64,000 bases of DNA from Ruegeria sediminis (GTDB taxonomy: Bacteria; Pseudomonadota; Alphaproteobacteria; Rhodobacterales; Rhodobacteraceae). Location: assembly GCF_005938215.1 (NCBI RefSeq), contig NZ_VCPD01000007.1:124001-188000 (forward strand), written 5' to 3'. The notes below the pieces were generated by a model that was given only the letters and a program-made list of their open reading frames with translations, was not told where the DNA came from and ran no database searches. Shown in pieces: positions 53,142 through 62,440 of the stretch. The position numbers and the translations under genes were made by a program. Position 1 is the first letter of the stretch; every line of letters starts with the position of its first letter.

Positions 53142-53840
53142 ATGCTGACCCTGCTCACCTATCCCCCGGCCTTCGGCCTGTTCAGCGCCAGCCCGTTCTG
53201 CGTCAAGGCCGCCTACATGCTGCAACTGTCCGGACAAGCCTGGCAGCGGTCGGACATGCTGGACGCCCGCAGGATGCCGCACCGCAAATTACCGGTCCTG
53301 CGCACTGCGGAACGCCTGATGCCCGACAGCGACGGCATCCGCGCCTGGCTCGAAGCGCAGGGGGCGGATTTCGACGCCGGCCTTGACGATGTCCGCAAAG
53401 GCCAGTCCCGCGCGTTGATCCGCATGGCCGAAGAACATCTGTATTTCCAGGTCGTCATGGACCGCTGGGCCAACGACGAGGTTTGGCCCATCCTGCGCGA
53501 CACGTTCTTCGCCGAAGTGCCCGCGCTGATCCGCAGGCCCGTAAGCAGCGCGATCCGCAAGTCGGTTTTGAAGGGTCTCGACGCGCAAGGCGTGTCCCGG
53601 TTCTCCGAGTCCGAGCGCCTGGAACGCGTCGAGTGCGACCTGCAGTCGATCTCGGCCTTTCTTCGGCAATCGGCGTTCCTGATGGGGGACGAGCCAACCT
53701 CGTCCGATCTGAGTGTCGGACCGATGCTGGCAGCCATGCGGGCGACACCGGCAGAAACCCGACTGACGCAGCGGATCAGGCAGGATAAGCTGCTGTGCGA
53801 CTACATAGACATGATCGACCGGACCATAAGCCTGCCATGA
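53142..53840 (+). CDS. GST-fold protein (FAXC/metaxin-like)
   Basis: A 232-residue protein with an N-terminal thioredoxin-like domain (LTLLTYPPAFGLFSASPFCVKAAYMLQLSG, where SPFC is the active-site position), MPHRKLPVLRTAERLMPDSDGIRAWLE, and a helical C-terminal GST domain ending in FLMGDEPTSSDLSVGPMLAAM. It resembles the failed-axon/metaxin-like branch of GSTs, whose substrates are not known. ATG 53142 has GGAG seven bases upstream; a TTG 15 bases earlier is less likely. It is regulated by the palindrome upstream and coupled to the DUF1801 gene. Confidence 0.87.
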   Translation: MLTLLTYPPAFGLFSASPFCVKAAYMLQLSGQAWQRSDMLDARRMPHRKLPVLRTAERLMPDSDGIRAWLEAQGADFDAGLDDVRKGQSRALIRMAEEHLYFQVVMDRWANDEVWPILRDTFFAEVPALIRRPVSSAIRKSVLKGLDAQGVSRFSESERLERVECDLQSISAFLRQSAFLMGDEPTSSDLSVGPMLAAMRATPAETRLTQRIRQDKLLCDYIDMIDRTISLP

Positions 53841-54223
53841 GACCTTTTGCCGATCCGGCCGTGGCCCAAGCCTTCGATGCCTTTCCCGACGAGACCCGAA
53901 AGGGTCTGCTGGTACTGCGCGGGCTCATCTTCCAGACTGCCGACACCCTGCCGCGCGCGCAGCCGCTTCGCGAGGCGCTGCGCTGGGGCCAGCCCGCCTA
54001 TCTGGCGCCGCTCGGGTCGACCATCCGGCTGGGTGCGCACAAATCCGCGCGGTTCGCGTTGTTCGTCCATTGCCGAAGCCGGCTGATCGGCGACTTCACC
54101 TCGGCCTTCCCGGGCGAAGACCGGATCGAGGGCACACGGGCCATCCTGTTCGACAACCCCGATCAGATCGACGAGACCCGCCACGGCTGGCTGATCGCGC
54201 GGGCGCTGACCTATCACCTCTGA
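53837..54223 (+). CDS. DUF1801-domain protein
   Basis: A 128-residue single-domain protein of the DUF1801 (YdhG-like) fold. Visible segments are AFDAFPDETRKGLLVLRGLIFQTADTLP, REALRWGQPAYLAP and IRLGAHKSARFALFVHCRSRLIGDFTSAFPGE. Function is unknown; the fold binds small ligands in related proteins. The ATG overlaps the GST-like stop as ATGA, so the two are translated together and share the WYL-type operator. It ends ten bases inside the convergent rnr gene. Confidence 0.88.
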   Translation: MRPFADPAVAQAFDAFPDETRKGLLVLRGLIFQTADTLPRAQPLREALRWGQPAYLAPLGSTIRLGAHKSARFALFVHCRSRLIGDFTSAFPGEDRIEGTRAILFDNPDQIDETRHGWLIARALTYHL

Positions 54224-56472
54224 CGGCGTTTGCGTTCGATCTTGCGCTTGATCTTGTCCTTCTTGCGCTTGGTGCTGGCCGCCTTGCGCCGCACCCCGCG
54301 TCCCGCAGGAGCGCGCCCGCGCGGCAGGGACTGGTCGTCGATCGAAAGCAATTCCAGCTCCAGACCGCCGGTGACCGGAACCGCTTCGGTCAGGCGCACC
54401 GTCACGCGCTGCCCGATGGCGATCAGCAGACCGGTATCCGAACCCATCAGGGTTCCCGCCTCGCGGTCGAAGTGGAAGAATTCGCGCCCCAGCGACCGCA
54501 CCGGCACCAGGCCGTCCGCGCCGGTTTCATCCAGCTTCACGAAGGCGCCGAACCGCGCGATGCCGCTGATCCGGCCGCTGAACTCGTTGCCCAAACGCTC
54601 GCTCAGATAGGCGGCCAGATAGCGGTCGGTCGTGTCCCGTTCGGCCATCATCGAACGGCGTTCGGTATCCGAGATGTGGTTCGCCGTCTCCTCCAGCCGG
54701 TCGATTTCGTCCTGCGTCAGGCCGTCCTCGCCCCAGCCATGGGCCGAGATCAGCGCGCGATGCACGATCAGGTCGGAGTAGCGCCGGATCGGCGAGGTGA
54801 AATGGGCGTAGTTCTGCAGCGCCAACCCGAAATGGCCGAAATTCTCGGGGCTGTAGTATGCCTGCGCCATGGACCTGAGCGTGCTGAGGTTGATGAGTTC
54901 CGCATCCTCGGTGCCCGCGGCCGCGTTCAGCAGGGCGTTCAGGTGCCGGGTCTTCAGCACCTGCCCCTTGGCCAGGTTCAGCCCGGCGGCCTGCGCGGTT
55001 TCCCGCAGCGATTCCAGCTTTTCGGGGGCCGGTTCCTCGTGAACCCTGAACACCAGCGGGCGGCGCTTGGCGATCAGCGTCTCGGCGGCGGCGACATTGG
55101 CGAGGATCATGAATTCCTCGATCAGCCGGTGCGCGTCCAGCCTCTCGCGGAAAGCGACGCTTTCGACATGACCGTTCTCGCTCAGGACGATCTTGCGCTC
55201 GGGCAGGTCCAGATCCAGCGGCTGCCGCGCCTCGCGCGCCCGCTTCAGCGCGCCATAGGCGTCGTAGAGCGGCTTCAGCACCTCCTCCAGCAGGGGACCC
55301 GTCCGGTCGTTGGGATTGCCGTCGATCGCCGCCTGCACTTCGGCATAGTTGAGCGAGACGACCGAGCGCATCAGCCCGCGCACGAAGCGGTGGTCGATCT
55401 TGTTGCCTTCGGAGTCGATGCGCATCCGCACCGCGATGCAGGCGCGCGGCACGCCCTCGTGCAGCGAGCACAGGTCGCCCGACAGCCGGTCCGGCAGCAT
55501 CGGAACCACCCGGTCGGGGAAATAGGTCGAGTTGCCCCGCTTGCGCGCCTCGCGGTCCAGTGCGGTGCCGGGGCGCACATAGGCCGCCACATCGGCAATC
55601 GCGACCCAGATCACGTGACCGCCGGGGTTTTTCGGATCATCGTCGGCTTGGGCGTAGCAGGCGTCATCGTGGTCCCGCGCATCCGAGGGGTCGATCGTCA
55701 GCAGGGGCAGGTCGCGCAGATCCTCGCGCCCGGCCAGGCCCAGCGGTTTCGCCTTGTCGGCCTCTTCGATCACGTGGTCAGGAAAATCGTCCGGGATACC
55801 GTGCTGGTGGATCGCGATCAGGGACACCGCTTTGGGGGCCGACGGATCGCCCAGCCGCTCGACGATGCGCGCGCGGGGCAGGCCCATGCGGTTCTTGGGC
55901 CCCGACTGTTCGGCCTCCACCAACTCGCCGTCCCTGGCGCCCAGCGTCGTGCCGTCGGGCACAAGCCACTCGGTCGAGCCGGCCTTGTCGATGGGCACGA
56001 TCCGTCCGCCCTCGGCCCCCTTGCGGAAGATCCCGACGACGCGCCGCTGGTTCTTTGCGATGCGGCGGATCAGGCGGGCCTCGTAGTTGTGATCCTCCTC
56101 GTGCACCAGCGTCAGCCGGGCAAGGATGCGGTCGCCTTCGCCCAGGGCCGGATCGCTGGCGCGCGGAAGAACCAGTACGATCGGCTCCACGCCTTCGCCA
56201 TGCCACTCCAGCGGGCGGGCGAACAGGTCGCCGTCGGCGTTGGGCGCCTTGACCTGCAACACGCTGACCGGCGGCAGGCGGTCCGGATCATGGTAGCTGC
56301 GTTTGCGCTTTTCCAGATGCCCTTCGGCCTCAAGCTCTCTCAGAACGCGCTTGAGGTCGATCCGGTCCGCGCCCTTGATGCCAAAGGCCTTGGCGATGTC
56401 GCGTTTCGAAGTGAGGGTGGGATGCGCGGAGATCCATTCCAGGATTTCCTGCTTCGTCGGGATGCGTGTCAT
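54214..56472 (-). CDS. rnr: Ribonuclease R
   Basis: A 752-residue RNase II/R-family 3'-5' exonuclease that degrades structured RNA. It has an N-terminal helix-turn-helix and cold-shock-like domains, the RNB catalytic core with the metal-binding aspartates in TIDPSDARDHDDACYA, an S1 domain near residues 640-720 (GRISGIARFGAFVKLDETGADGL), and a Lys/Arg-rich tail typical of RNase R. I start at MTRIPTKQEI (56472). It is last in the dapE/DUF2064/rnr operon. Confidence 0.96.
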   Translation of the reverse strand: MTRIPTKQEILEWISAHPTLTSKRDIAKAFGIKGADRIDLKRVLRELEAEGHLEKRKRSYHDPDRLPPVSVLQVKAPNADGDLFARPLEWHGEGVEPIVLVLPRASDPALGEGDRILARLTLVHEEDHNYEARLIRRIAKNQRRVVGIFRKGAEGGRIVPIDKAGSTEWLVPDGTTLGARDGELVEAEQSGPKNRMGLPRARIVERLGDPSAPKAVSLIAIHQHGIPDDFPDHVIEEADKAKPLGLAGREDLRDLPLLTIDPSDARDHDDACYAQADDDPKNPGGHVIWVAIADVAAYVRPGTALDREARKRGNSTYFPDRVVPMLPDRLSGDLCSLHEGVPRACIAVRMRIDSEGNKIDHRFVRGLMRSVVSLNYAEVQAAIDGNPNDRTGPLLEEVLKPLYDAYGALKRAREARQPLDLDLPERKIVLSENGHVESVAFRERLDAHRLIEEFMILANVAAAETLIAKRRPLVFRVHEEPAPEKLESLRETAQAAGLNLAKGQVLKTRHLNALLNAAAGTEDAELINLSTLRSMAQAYYSPENFGHFGLALQNYAHFTSPIRRYSDLIVHRALISAHGWGEDGLTQDEIDRLEETANHISDTERRSMMAERDTTDRYLAAYLSERLGNEFSGRISGIARFGAFVKLDETGADGLVPVRSLGREFFHFDREAGTLMGSDTGLLIAIGQRVTVRLTEAVPVTGGLELELLSIDDQSLPRGRAPAGRGVRRKAASTKRKKDKIKRKIERKRRQR

Positions 56473-56503
56473 GTCTCCGCCGTAGCACGACGGAAATCGC
56501 CAG

Positions 56504-57115
56504 TCACCGCAAAAGCGACGGTGCCTGCACGGGCGCGGAAACTGCCGCCAGATCGGCCACACTGTCGACGTCACGCAACAGATCCACCATTGCCACCCGG
56601 CGGCCGGAGACCGTAGCCAGCGTGTCGGTCAAGGCATGTTCGGTCGACCAGCGCACGCCCTGGAACAGCCCGTTGGGCAGCAGGCCGGGGCGTCGCGCAC
56701 CGACCAGCCAATAGCCGCCGTCCGTCGCCGGGCCGAACGCCATCTCGGCGCGGCCCAGCGCCGCGAAGGCCCGCGCGACATGGGCGGGGGTGATGCCGGG
56801 AATGTCCGCGCCGATCAGGCAGACCGGACCCTTCGGCGCCCGCCGCAACAACCGGCCCATACGCGCCCCCAGGTCGCCCCGTCCCTGTCCCGCGCGGGGC
56901 AGATCGTCGGGCCAGACCCGGCTGGACAATCCTTCGCGGTCCGGCGACACCGCCAGCACGATCCGCCAGCGCGGATCACGCAGGCCCCGGATCAGCGCAC
57001 GGGCCTGGTGCCGGAACCACCACGCGGCGCGGACATGGCCGATATCCCGCCCCAGCCGCGTCTTGACCCGACCCGGGCGCGGTTCCTTGACCATGATGAT
57101 CAGGGTGCGCCGCAT
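56504..57115 (-). CDS. DUF2064 (TIGR04282-type) glycosyltransferase-like protein
   Basis: A 203-residue nucleotide-diphospho-sugar transferase-like protein, with RTLIIMVKEPRPGRVKTRLGRDIG (nucleotide-binding start), CLIGADIPGITPAHVARAF (metal-binding DxP region) and FGPATDGGYWLVGARRP. TIGR04282 members are associated with arsenosugar biosynthesis in some genomes, but no arsenic genes occur here. It lies three bases after dapE and 31 before rnr on the same strand. Confidence 0.88.
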   Translation of the reverse strand: MRRTLIIMVKEPRPGRVKTRLGRDIGHVRAAWWFRHQARALIRGLRDPRWRIVLAVSPDREGLSSRVWPDDLPRAGQGRGDLGARMGRLLRRAPKGPVCLIGADIPGITPAHVARAFAALGRAEMAFGPATDGGYWLVGARRPGLLPNGLFQGVRWSTEHALTDTLATVSGRRVAMVDLLRDVDSVADLAAVSAPVQAPSLLR

Positions 57116-57118
57116 GGA

Positions 57119-58258
57119 TCAGGCGAAATAGTCCCGCAGGATCCGTCCGTAGATCGCCTTGAGCTGATGGATCTGGGCTACTTCCACGCATTCGTCCACC
57201 TGATGCATGGTCCGGCCCACAAGACCGAATTCCACGACCGGGCAATGATCCTTGATGAACCGCGCATCCGAGGTGCCGCCGGTGGTCGAAAGCTGCGGCG
57301 TCACGCCGGTTTCGGCAGCGACCGCGGCCGAGACCAGGTCCGACAGCGGGCCGGGCGGGGTCAGAAAGCTTTCGCCGGAAATCTGCAGCTTCATCTCGAC
57401 CGCAACGCCGAATTCCTCGGCCACGCGGTCGGCCTCGGCCCGCAGCCAATCGCCGAGGCTGGCGCCGGAATGCAGGTCGTTGAAGCGGATGTTCACCGCT
57501 CCCTTGCATTGGGCCGGAATGACGTTGTTGGCCGGATTGCCGGTGTCGATGGTCACAACCGCAAGGGTCGAGGCGTCGAAATGCTCGGACCCGGTGTCAA
57601 GCTCGTGACTCGCCAGGCGGTCCATCAGGCGGGCCATCGCGGGCAGCGGGTTCCGCGCCCGGTGCGGATAGGCGGAATGCCCTTGCACACCGGTCACGGT
57701 GAACCAGGCGGTCATCGAGCCGCGGCGGCCAATCTTCATCATCTCGCCCATGCGGTCCGGGCAGGTCGGCTCGCCCACCAGGCAGACCGACATGCGCTCG
57801 CCCGCCTGCTTCATGTAGTCGAGGAGCGCCGTCGTGCCATCGACCGCGTCGCCTTCCTCGTCGCCGGTGATCGCCAGGATCACCGCGCCGTCCGGCGGGG
57901 TCTCGCGTACGAAATCCACGGCGGCGGTGGCAAAAGCCGCGACGCCCGATTTCATGTCCGTCGCCCCCCGTCCGTAAAGGACGCCATCGCGGATCTCGGC
58001 GCCGAAGGGCGCAACCGTCCAGGCCGCCTCGTCCCCCACGGGCACGACGTCGGTATGCCCGTTGAACCCGAAGCTGCGCGCATGGCCCCTGGCGCCCCAA
58101 CGGGCGAAGAGGTTGCAGACGCCGCCCCGGTCCACCCGGACGCAGTCGAAGCCTGCATCGGCCAGCACCTTTTCAAGAAGGGTCAGTGCACCGCCTTCCA
58201 CGGGTGTCACTGAAGGACAACGGATCAGGTCGGCGGTCAGTTGGGCGGCGTCGGTCAT
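57119..58258 (-). CDS. dapE: Succinyl-diaminopimelate desuccinylase
   Basis: A 379-residue M20-family zinc amidohydrolase that removes succinate from N-succinyl-LL-diaminopimelate in lysine and peptidoglycan precursor synthesis. Metal and catalytic residues are in [42 protein letters not shown] and the C-terminal [16 protein letters not shown]. The dimerisation domain is in the middle. I start at [19 protein letters not shown] (58258). dapD, the enzyme making its substrate's precursor, lies 2.2 kb away. Confidence 0.96.
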   Translation of the reverse strand: MTDAAQLTADLIRCPSVTPVEGGALTLLEKVLADAGFDCVRVDRGGVCNLFARWGARGHARSFGFNGHTDVVPVGDEAAWTVAPFGAEIRDGVLYGRGATDMKSGVAAFATAAVDFVRETPPDGAVILAITGDEEGDAVDGTTALLDYMKQAGERMSVCLVGEPTCPDRMGEMMKIGRRGSMTAWFTVTGVQGHSAYPHRARNPLPAMARLMDRLASHELDTGSEHFDASTLAVVTIDTGNPANNVIPAQCKGAVNIRFNDLHSGASLGDWLRAEADRVAEEFGVAVEMKLQISGESFLTPPGPLSDLVSAAVAAETGVTPQLSTTGGTSDARFIKDHCPVVEFGLVGRTMHQVDECVEVAQIHQLKAIYGRILRDYFA

Positions 58259-58461
58259 TTGGGTCGGGTTCTTTCGTTGCGCAATCAAAGGTCGCGCACA
58301 GATTCTATGAATTGTCCCGCTTGCCAACCCCTGACCCGCAAAAACGAGCCGCCCGCCGTTCTGGCTGGAGGGCAGGAACCCGAAATTCACCGCCCTTTCC
58401 CCGAGACTTCCTTGCCCGAACACCACAATCTGCGCTAGACGGCCACGAAACAGGTAGAAAA
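58259..58461. other. Divergent intergenic region, dapE / iGluR-like gene
   Basis: A 203-base gap with no coding gene I can support. Open frames on both strands lack codon or family support. It must contain promoters for both genes; I see no clear boxes. Confidence 0.4.
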
Positions 58462-59523
58462 TTGTCGATCCGAGCATTCTTCACCTTTCTGTGCCTGACT
58501 TTTTCGGCGCTTGCGCAGCAAAGTCTTGCACAGACCCTTACGGTCGCGACCGTGACCCGGCCCCCGTTCTCGTATGTCGAGGATGGCAAGGATGTGGGTT
58601 TCTCGATGGAACTGCTCGGGGCGCTGGCCCAGTCGCTGGGCTGGGACTACACGATCCAGCGCGCCGAAAGCTTCACCGACATGCTGGACGCGGTTCAGGA
58701 AGGGCGTGCGGACCTGGCGGTCGCGAACATCTCGATCACTGCTGCGCGCGAAACCCGCATGGATTTCAGCCAGCCGATCTTCGAGGCCGGGTTGCAGATC
58801 ATGGTGCCCTCTGATGCCGCGCGCGAACCGTCCCTGCTGAACGCGCTGCTGGCGCGGGATCTTTTCATCGCCATCGGGCTGGCCTTTGGCATCCTGCTGA
58901 CCGGCGGGATGCTGATGTGGTATTTCGAACGGCGGTCGCAACCCTATTTCGACCGTAGCCTGAACGAAGCCTGGTTTCCCTCGTTCTGGTGGGCGCTGAA
59001 CCTCGTGGTGAACGGCGGGTTCGAGGAACGGGTGCCCCGGACCGCCTTCGGGCGGGTATTCGGCGTCGTTCTCGTCGTGTCCTCGTTGTTCATCGTGTCG
59101 GTGTTCACGGCCCGGATCACCTCGGTGATGACGGTGGACGCCATCAGCGGTTCGGTGAACTCGGTCAATGACCTCTATGGCAAGCGCGTCGGCACGATCG
59201 CGGCCTCCACCGCAGCCGGCTTCCTGGACCGCAGGGAAATCGAATACAGCAGTTATGACGGGCTCGATCCGCTGATCGCCGCCTTCGAGCAGAACGATCT
59301 GGACGCAGTCGTTTTCGACGCGCCGATCCTGTCCTACTATGCCGCGCATGAAGGGCGGAAGTTCGCGTCGATGGCGGGGGGCATCTTTCTGCGCGAGAAT
59401 TACGGCATCGCCTTTCCGACCGGCTCGGCCCTGGTCGAGGACGTCAACCAGGCGCTGCTGGCGCTGCGCGAAGACGGCACCTATGACGCGATCTACAGGA
59501 AATGGTACGGCGCGCGGAACTGA
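58462..59523 (+). CDS. Prokaryotic ionotropic-glutamate-receptor-like channel
   Basis: A 353-residue protein. A signal peptide (1-23) is followed by lobe S1 (24-118), with the ligand arginine R96 in [15 protein letters not shown]. Then come a membrane helix (131-153), a pore loop (170-186, [16 protein letters not shown]), a second helix (196-218, ending [13 protein letters not shown], like the iGluR gate), and lobe S2 (228-350). This is the GluR0-like layout. The TVGYG potassium filter is absent, with VVNGG in its place. The start is TTG 58462 with AGG upstream. Ligand is probably an amino acid. Confidence 0.85.
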   Translation: MSIRAFFTFLCLTFSALAQQSLAQTLTVATVTRPPFSYVEDGKDVGFSMELLGALAQSLGWDYTIQRAESFTDMLDAVQEGRADLAVANISITAARETRMDFSQPIFEAGLQIMVPSDAAREPSLLNALLARDLFIAIGLAFGILLTGGMLMWYFERRSQPYFDRSLNEAWFPSFWWALNLVVNGGFEERVPRTAFGRVFGVVLVVSSLFIVSVFTARITSVMTVDAISGSVNSVNDLYGKRVGTIAASTAAGFLDRREIEYSSYDGLDPLIAAFEQNDLDAVVFDAPILSYYAAHEGRKFASMAGGIFLRENYGIAFPTGSALVEDVNQALLALREDGTYDAIYRKWYGARN

Positions 59524-59526
59524 GCG

Positions 59527-59868
59527 TCAGCCGTCCTGGTCTTCGGCGAAAAACGGGGTCATCTGCGCCACAATCACCGCGTTTTCATCGAGCGCCCGCT
59601 GCATCAGCCCGCGTTCCTCGTCATCGATCTCGTGCCCTGCCGCTTCGCGCTCTTCCAGTGTGCCGTATCCGGTCACGTCCAGAGGCGCGGTGTCTGCCTG
59701 TTTGAGGATCGCCACGGTTTCGCGCACCGCCTCGGCCTCGTCCACACCGCTGGCATAGCACATCAGCGCGGCGCCGGTTGCCCCCTTGGGCAGGCCATCG
59801 CCATCCTTGCGGCCGATCTGGACCAGAAGGGTATAGACCTGCTGGCGTGAGGGTTTCTTCTTTTCCAT
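59527..59868 (-). CDS. Conserved hypothetical protein, about 113 residues
   Basis: A 113-residue soluble, acidic protein: a basic N terminus (MEKKKPSRQQVYTLLVQIGRKDGDGLPKGATGAAL), then helical segments DEAEAVRETVAILKQA and DDEERGLMQRALDENAVIVAQMTPFF. I do not recognise a characterised family. No signal peptide, membrane segment or metal motif is evident. It is convergent with the iGluR-like gene and divergent from the cupin gene. Confidence 0.7.
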   Translation of the reverse strand: MEKKKPSRQQVYTLLVQIGRKDGDGLPKGATGAALMCYASGVDEAEAVRETVAILKQADTAPLDVTGYGTLEEREAAGHEIDDEERGLMQRALDENAVIVAQMTPFFAEDQDG

Positions 59869-60011
59869 GGCGCCGCCATAAACGCGCGCCTGATCCCGGT
59901 CAACCGAATCCGCTTGATCGCGTCGCCGATCCCGATGCGCGATCAAAGGCTTGGGCATTCGCCCTGACCTGGAGTATCCTTCTGAACTGACAAATGAATT
60001 GGAACTTGAAG

Positions 60012-60377
60012 ATGAAATTTCAGAAACTGTTTTCGGACGACGCCGGTGAAAGCCGTTGGGCGGACATCGAGGTCAATCTCGTGGAACGCAGCTTTGCTCC
60101 GCCGGCGCAGAACATCGAAATCTCGGAACCGGAGGACGTCAGGCGGATGATGTTTCTCAGGCTACGCGCGGGTTGGGACGAACCGATCCACCCGACCCCG
60201 GTGCGTCAGCGACTGGTCTGCCTTGCCGGCGCCGTCCGGGTCACCGCCAGCGACGGCGAGACGCGCGAGATCCGCCGCGGCGATGTCTGGCACATGGAAG
60301 ACAAGAGCGGCAAGGGTCACCATACCTGCGTGATCGGCGACGAGGATTTCGAGGCGGTCATCGTTCAATTCGAGTGA
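60012..60377 (+). CDS. Small cupin-domain protein
   Basis: A 121-residue single cupin (beta-barrel) protein. The conserved parts are FLRLRAGWDEPIHPTPVRQRLVCLAGAVRVTASDGETREIRRGDVWHMEDKSGKGHHTCVIGDEDFEAVIVQF, with metal-site candidates in HPTPVRQ and KGHHT. Possible roles range from sensing to small-molecule binding; none is proven. ATG 60012 gives the normal cupin start; ATG 59994 is an alternative. Confidence 0.82.
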   Translation: MKFQKLFSDDAGESRWADIEVNLVERSFAPPAQNIEISEPEDVRRMMFLRLRAGWDEPIHPTPVRQRLVCLAGAVRVTASDGETREIRRGDVWHMEDKSGKGHHTCVIGDEDFEAVIVQFE

Positions 60378-60402
60378 CAAAAGCGCCGGGGCCCAACGGC
60401 AA

Positions 60403-60427
60403 GGCGGGTCCGCATCCCGCCGCCTTT
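60403..60427 (+). terminator. Possible terminator after the cupin gene
   Basis: GGCGGG (60403-60408) pairs with CCCGCC (60416-60421), followed by GCC and four T residues. The stem is short. Nearby CCGGGGCC/GGCCCCGG repeats complicate the folding, so it may also serve the convergent dapD. Confidence 0.45.
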
Positions 60428-60491
60428 TGCCACGAAAAAAGGCCCCGGACACCTGTCGCCGCGGCCGTTCATATCGTTGCTACGCGCCGTA

Positions 60492-61319
60492 TCAGTCGCG
60501 CAGCAGTTCGTTGATCCCTGTCTTCGAGCGGGTCTTTTCATCCACCCGTTTCACGATCACGGCGCAATACAGGTTGATGCCGTTCTTCGACGGCATCGAG
60601 CCCGACACGACGACCGAATAGGGCGGTACTTCGCCGTACATGACCTCGCCGGATTCGCGATCGACGATCTTGGTCGATTTGCCGATGTAGACACCCATGC
60701 CCAGGACCGAGCCTTCGCGGACGATGCAGCCCTCGACCACTTCCGAGCGCGCGCCGATGAAACAGTTGTCCTCGATGATGGTCGGGCCGGCCTGCATCGG
60801 TTCCAGCACGCCGCCGATGCCGACGCCGCCCGAAAGGTGCACGTTCTTGCCGATCTGGGCGCAGGAGCCGACGGTGGCCCAGGTGTCGACCATGGTGCCT
60901 TCGTCGACATAGGCGCCGAGGTTGACGAAAGAGGGCATCAGCACCACGCCCGGCGCGACAAAGGCCGATTTGCGGACGACGCAGTTGGGCACGGCGCGAA
61001 ATCCGGCGGCCTTCCACTGATCGGCGCCCCAGCCGGCGAACTTGCTGTCCACCTTGTCCCACCAGCCGCCGCCCTGCGGGCCGCCCGACTGGATCTCCAT
61101 GTCCTTGATGCGGAAGCCCAGTAGAACCGCCTTCTTGGCCCATTGGTTCACGTGCCAGTTGCCGTCGCCAAGCTTTTCGGCCACCCGCAGCGACCCGCTG
61201 TCCAGCGCGTTCAGCGTTTCTTCGATCGCGTCGCGCTGCTCGCCTTTGGTGGCGGGGGTGATGGTGTCGCGGACCTCCCAGGCGGCCTCGATCGCGGCTT
61301 CCAGTTTTGCGTTGGACAT
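60492..61319 (-). CDS. dapD: Tetrahydrodipicolinate N-succinyltransferase
   Basis: A 275-residue left-handed beta-helix acyltransferase that succinylates tetrahydrodipicolinate in the lysine/diaminopimelate pathway. The hexapeptide repeats run from about residue 110 ([56 protein letters not shown]). The N-terminal domain includes [17 protein letters not shown]. It has GGGAGAAG-type binding site upstream and supplies the substrate branch that DapE completes. Confidence 0.96.
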   Translation of the reverse strand: MSNAKLEAAIEAAWEVRDTITPATKGEQRDAIEETLNALDSGSLRVAEKLGDGNWHVNQWAKKAVLLGFRIKDMEIQSGGPQGGGWWDKVDSKFAGWGADQWKAAGFRAVPNCVVRKSAFVAPGVVLMPSFVNLGAYVDEGTMVDTWATVGSCAQIGKNVHLSGGVGIGGVLEPMQAGPTIIEDNCFIGARSEVVEGCIVREGSVLGMGVYIGKSTKIVDRESGEVMYGEVPPYSVVVSGSMPSKNGINLYCAVIVKRVDEKTRSKTGINELLRD

Positions 61320-61443
61320 GGGGCTTCTCCCTGCAGAATCTCGTCGCGTTGGTGTCGCCTATATGCAAGCGGGGGCCAATGCGCAATGCGACGCAGATTC
61401 GATCCGATGCGGCAAGGCCGAAGATAATGCTGGCCTGGCGCGT

Positions 61444-62361
61444 TCAGCCCGCGAACGGATCGGGCGCGATGTTCCCGCCGCAGACCAGAACCGCGACCCT
61501 TTCGCCGCGCCGGGGCTGGTAGGCGCCGCAGGTCAGCGCCGCAAGCGCGGTTGCGCCCGCTGGTTCGACCAGCATCCGCCGCTCTTGCCAGAGGGCCCTT
61601 TGCGCCGCCGCGATCGCCGCGTCCGGCACCAGCACCGACTCGACCCCGCCGGACAGGCCGAAACAGATATCGCCGATGCGCCGGGCGCCGAGGGCGTTGG
61701 CGGCGATGCCCGACACCTCGACATCCACGGGCGATCCGGCGCGCAGGGCAGCATTCAGCGCGCAGGAGGTTTCCGGCTCGACCGCGACGACCTTGCGCGC
61801 GCCCTGCAGCCAGGCCAGCGCGCCTGCGATCAGACCGCCGCCGCCGACGGCGATCAGCACGGTGTCTGCCTGGAGACCCTGCGCCTCCCATTCGGCGAAA
61901 CAGGTTCCCTGCCCGGCGACGGTGGCGGGCGCGTCATAGGCGTGGATCTGCATTGCGCCCGTCGCGGTCTCGTGCTCGCGGGCCTGGGCCAGCGCGTTCG
62001 CGTATTCCCCCGGCACGACGCTCAGATCGGCGCCGATGCCCCTGATCAGGGCAATCTTGGACAGCCCGGCCATTTCAGGAACGAAAATCTTGGCGGGGTA
62101 TCCCAGCGCGCGCGCCGCATAGGCCGCCGCTGCGCCGTGGTTCCCGCCCGAGGCCGCCACCACGCCGGCGGGCGGCACATCGCAGCTGAGCAAGGTATTG
62201 AACGCCCCGCGCGCCTTGAAGCTGCCGGTATGCTGCAGATGCTCAAGCTTCATCTCCAGCGGGAAATCTAGCCCGAAGCCGCGCGTTTCGATCACTGGCG
62301 TCACCTGCACATGACCCGCGATCCGATCTGCCGCCTCCGCAATTTCCGCTTTCCAATCCAT
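61444..62361 (-). CDS. Threonine dehydratase-like PLP enzyme
   Basis: A 305-residue fold-type II PLP enzyme. The PLP lysine is in LEHLQHTGSFKARGAF, followed by AASGGNHGAAAAYAARALGY (substrate and phosphate loop) and the glycine-rich VGGGGLIAG. It lacks the C-terminal ACT regulatory domain of biosynthetic IlvA. Likely activities are threonine/serine dehydratase or a related racemase; sequence alone does not choose. I use ATG 62361; GTG 62367 is two codons earlier. Confidence 0.9.
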   Translation of the reverse strand: MDWKAEIAEAADRIAGHVQVTPVIETRGFGLDFPLEMKLEHLQHTGSFKARGAFNTLLSCDVPPAGVVAASGGNHGAAAAYAARALGYPAKIFVPEMAGLSKIALIRGIGADLSVVPGEYANALAQAREHETATGAMQIHAYDAPATVAGQGTCFAEWEAQGLQADTVLIAVGGGGLIAGALAWLQGARKVVAVEPETSCALNAALRAGSPVDVEVSGIAANALGARRIGDICFGLSGGVESVLVPDAAIAAAQRALWQERRMLVEPAGATALAALTCGAYQPRRGERVAVLVCGGNIAPDPFAG

Positions 62362-62440
62362 TCTCACGTTCCCGTCACTGGCGCTCCGTTCGCGAACCCT
62401 ATAGCTGTTGGAAAAACACGCAAGCAGGGATCACCCAGCA

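Noticed and set aside
54070-56616. An 848-codon plus-strand open frame over rnr.
   Set aside because: RNase R on the other strand is complete with all domains, so this frame is a codon-bias artefact.
58306-58438. Possible small plus-strand protein beginning MNCPACQPL between dapE and the iGluR-like gene.
   Set aside because: Only about 43 codons, no ribosome binding site and no recognisable motif beyond a CxxC.
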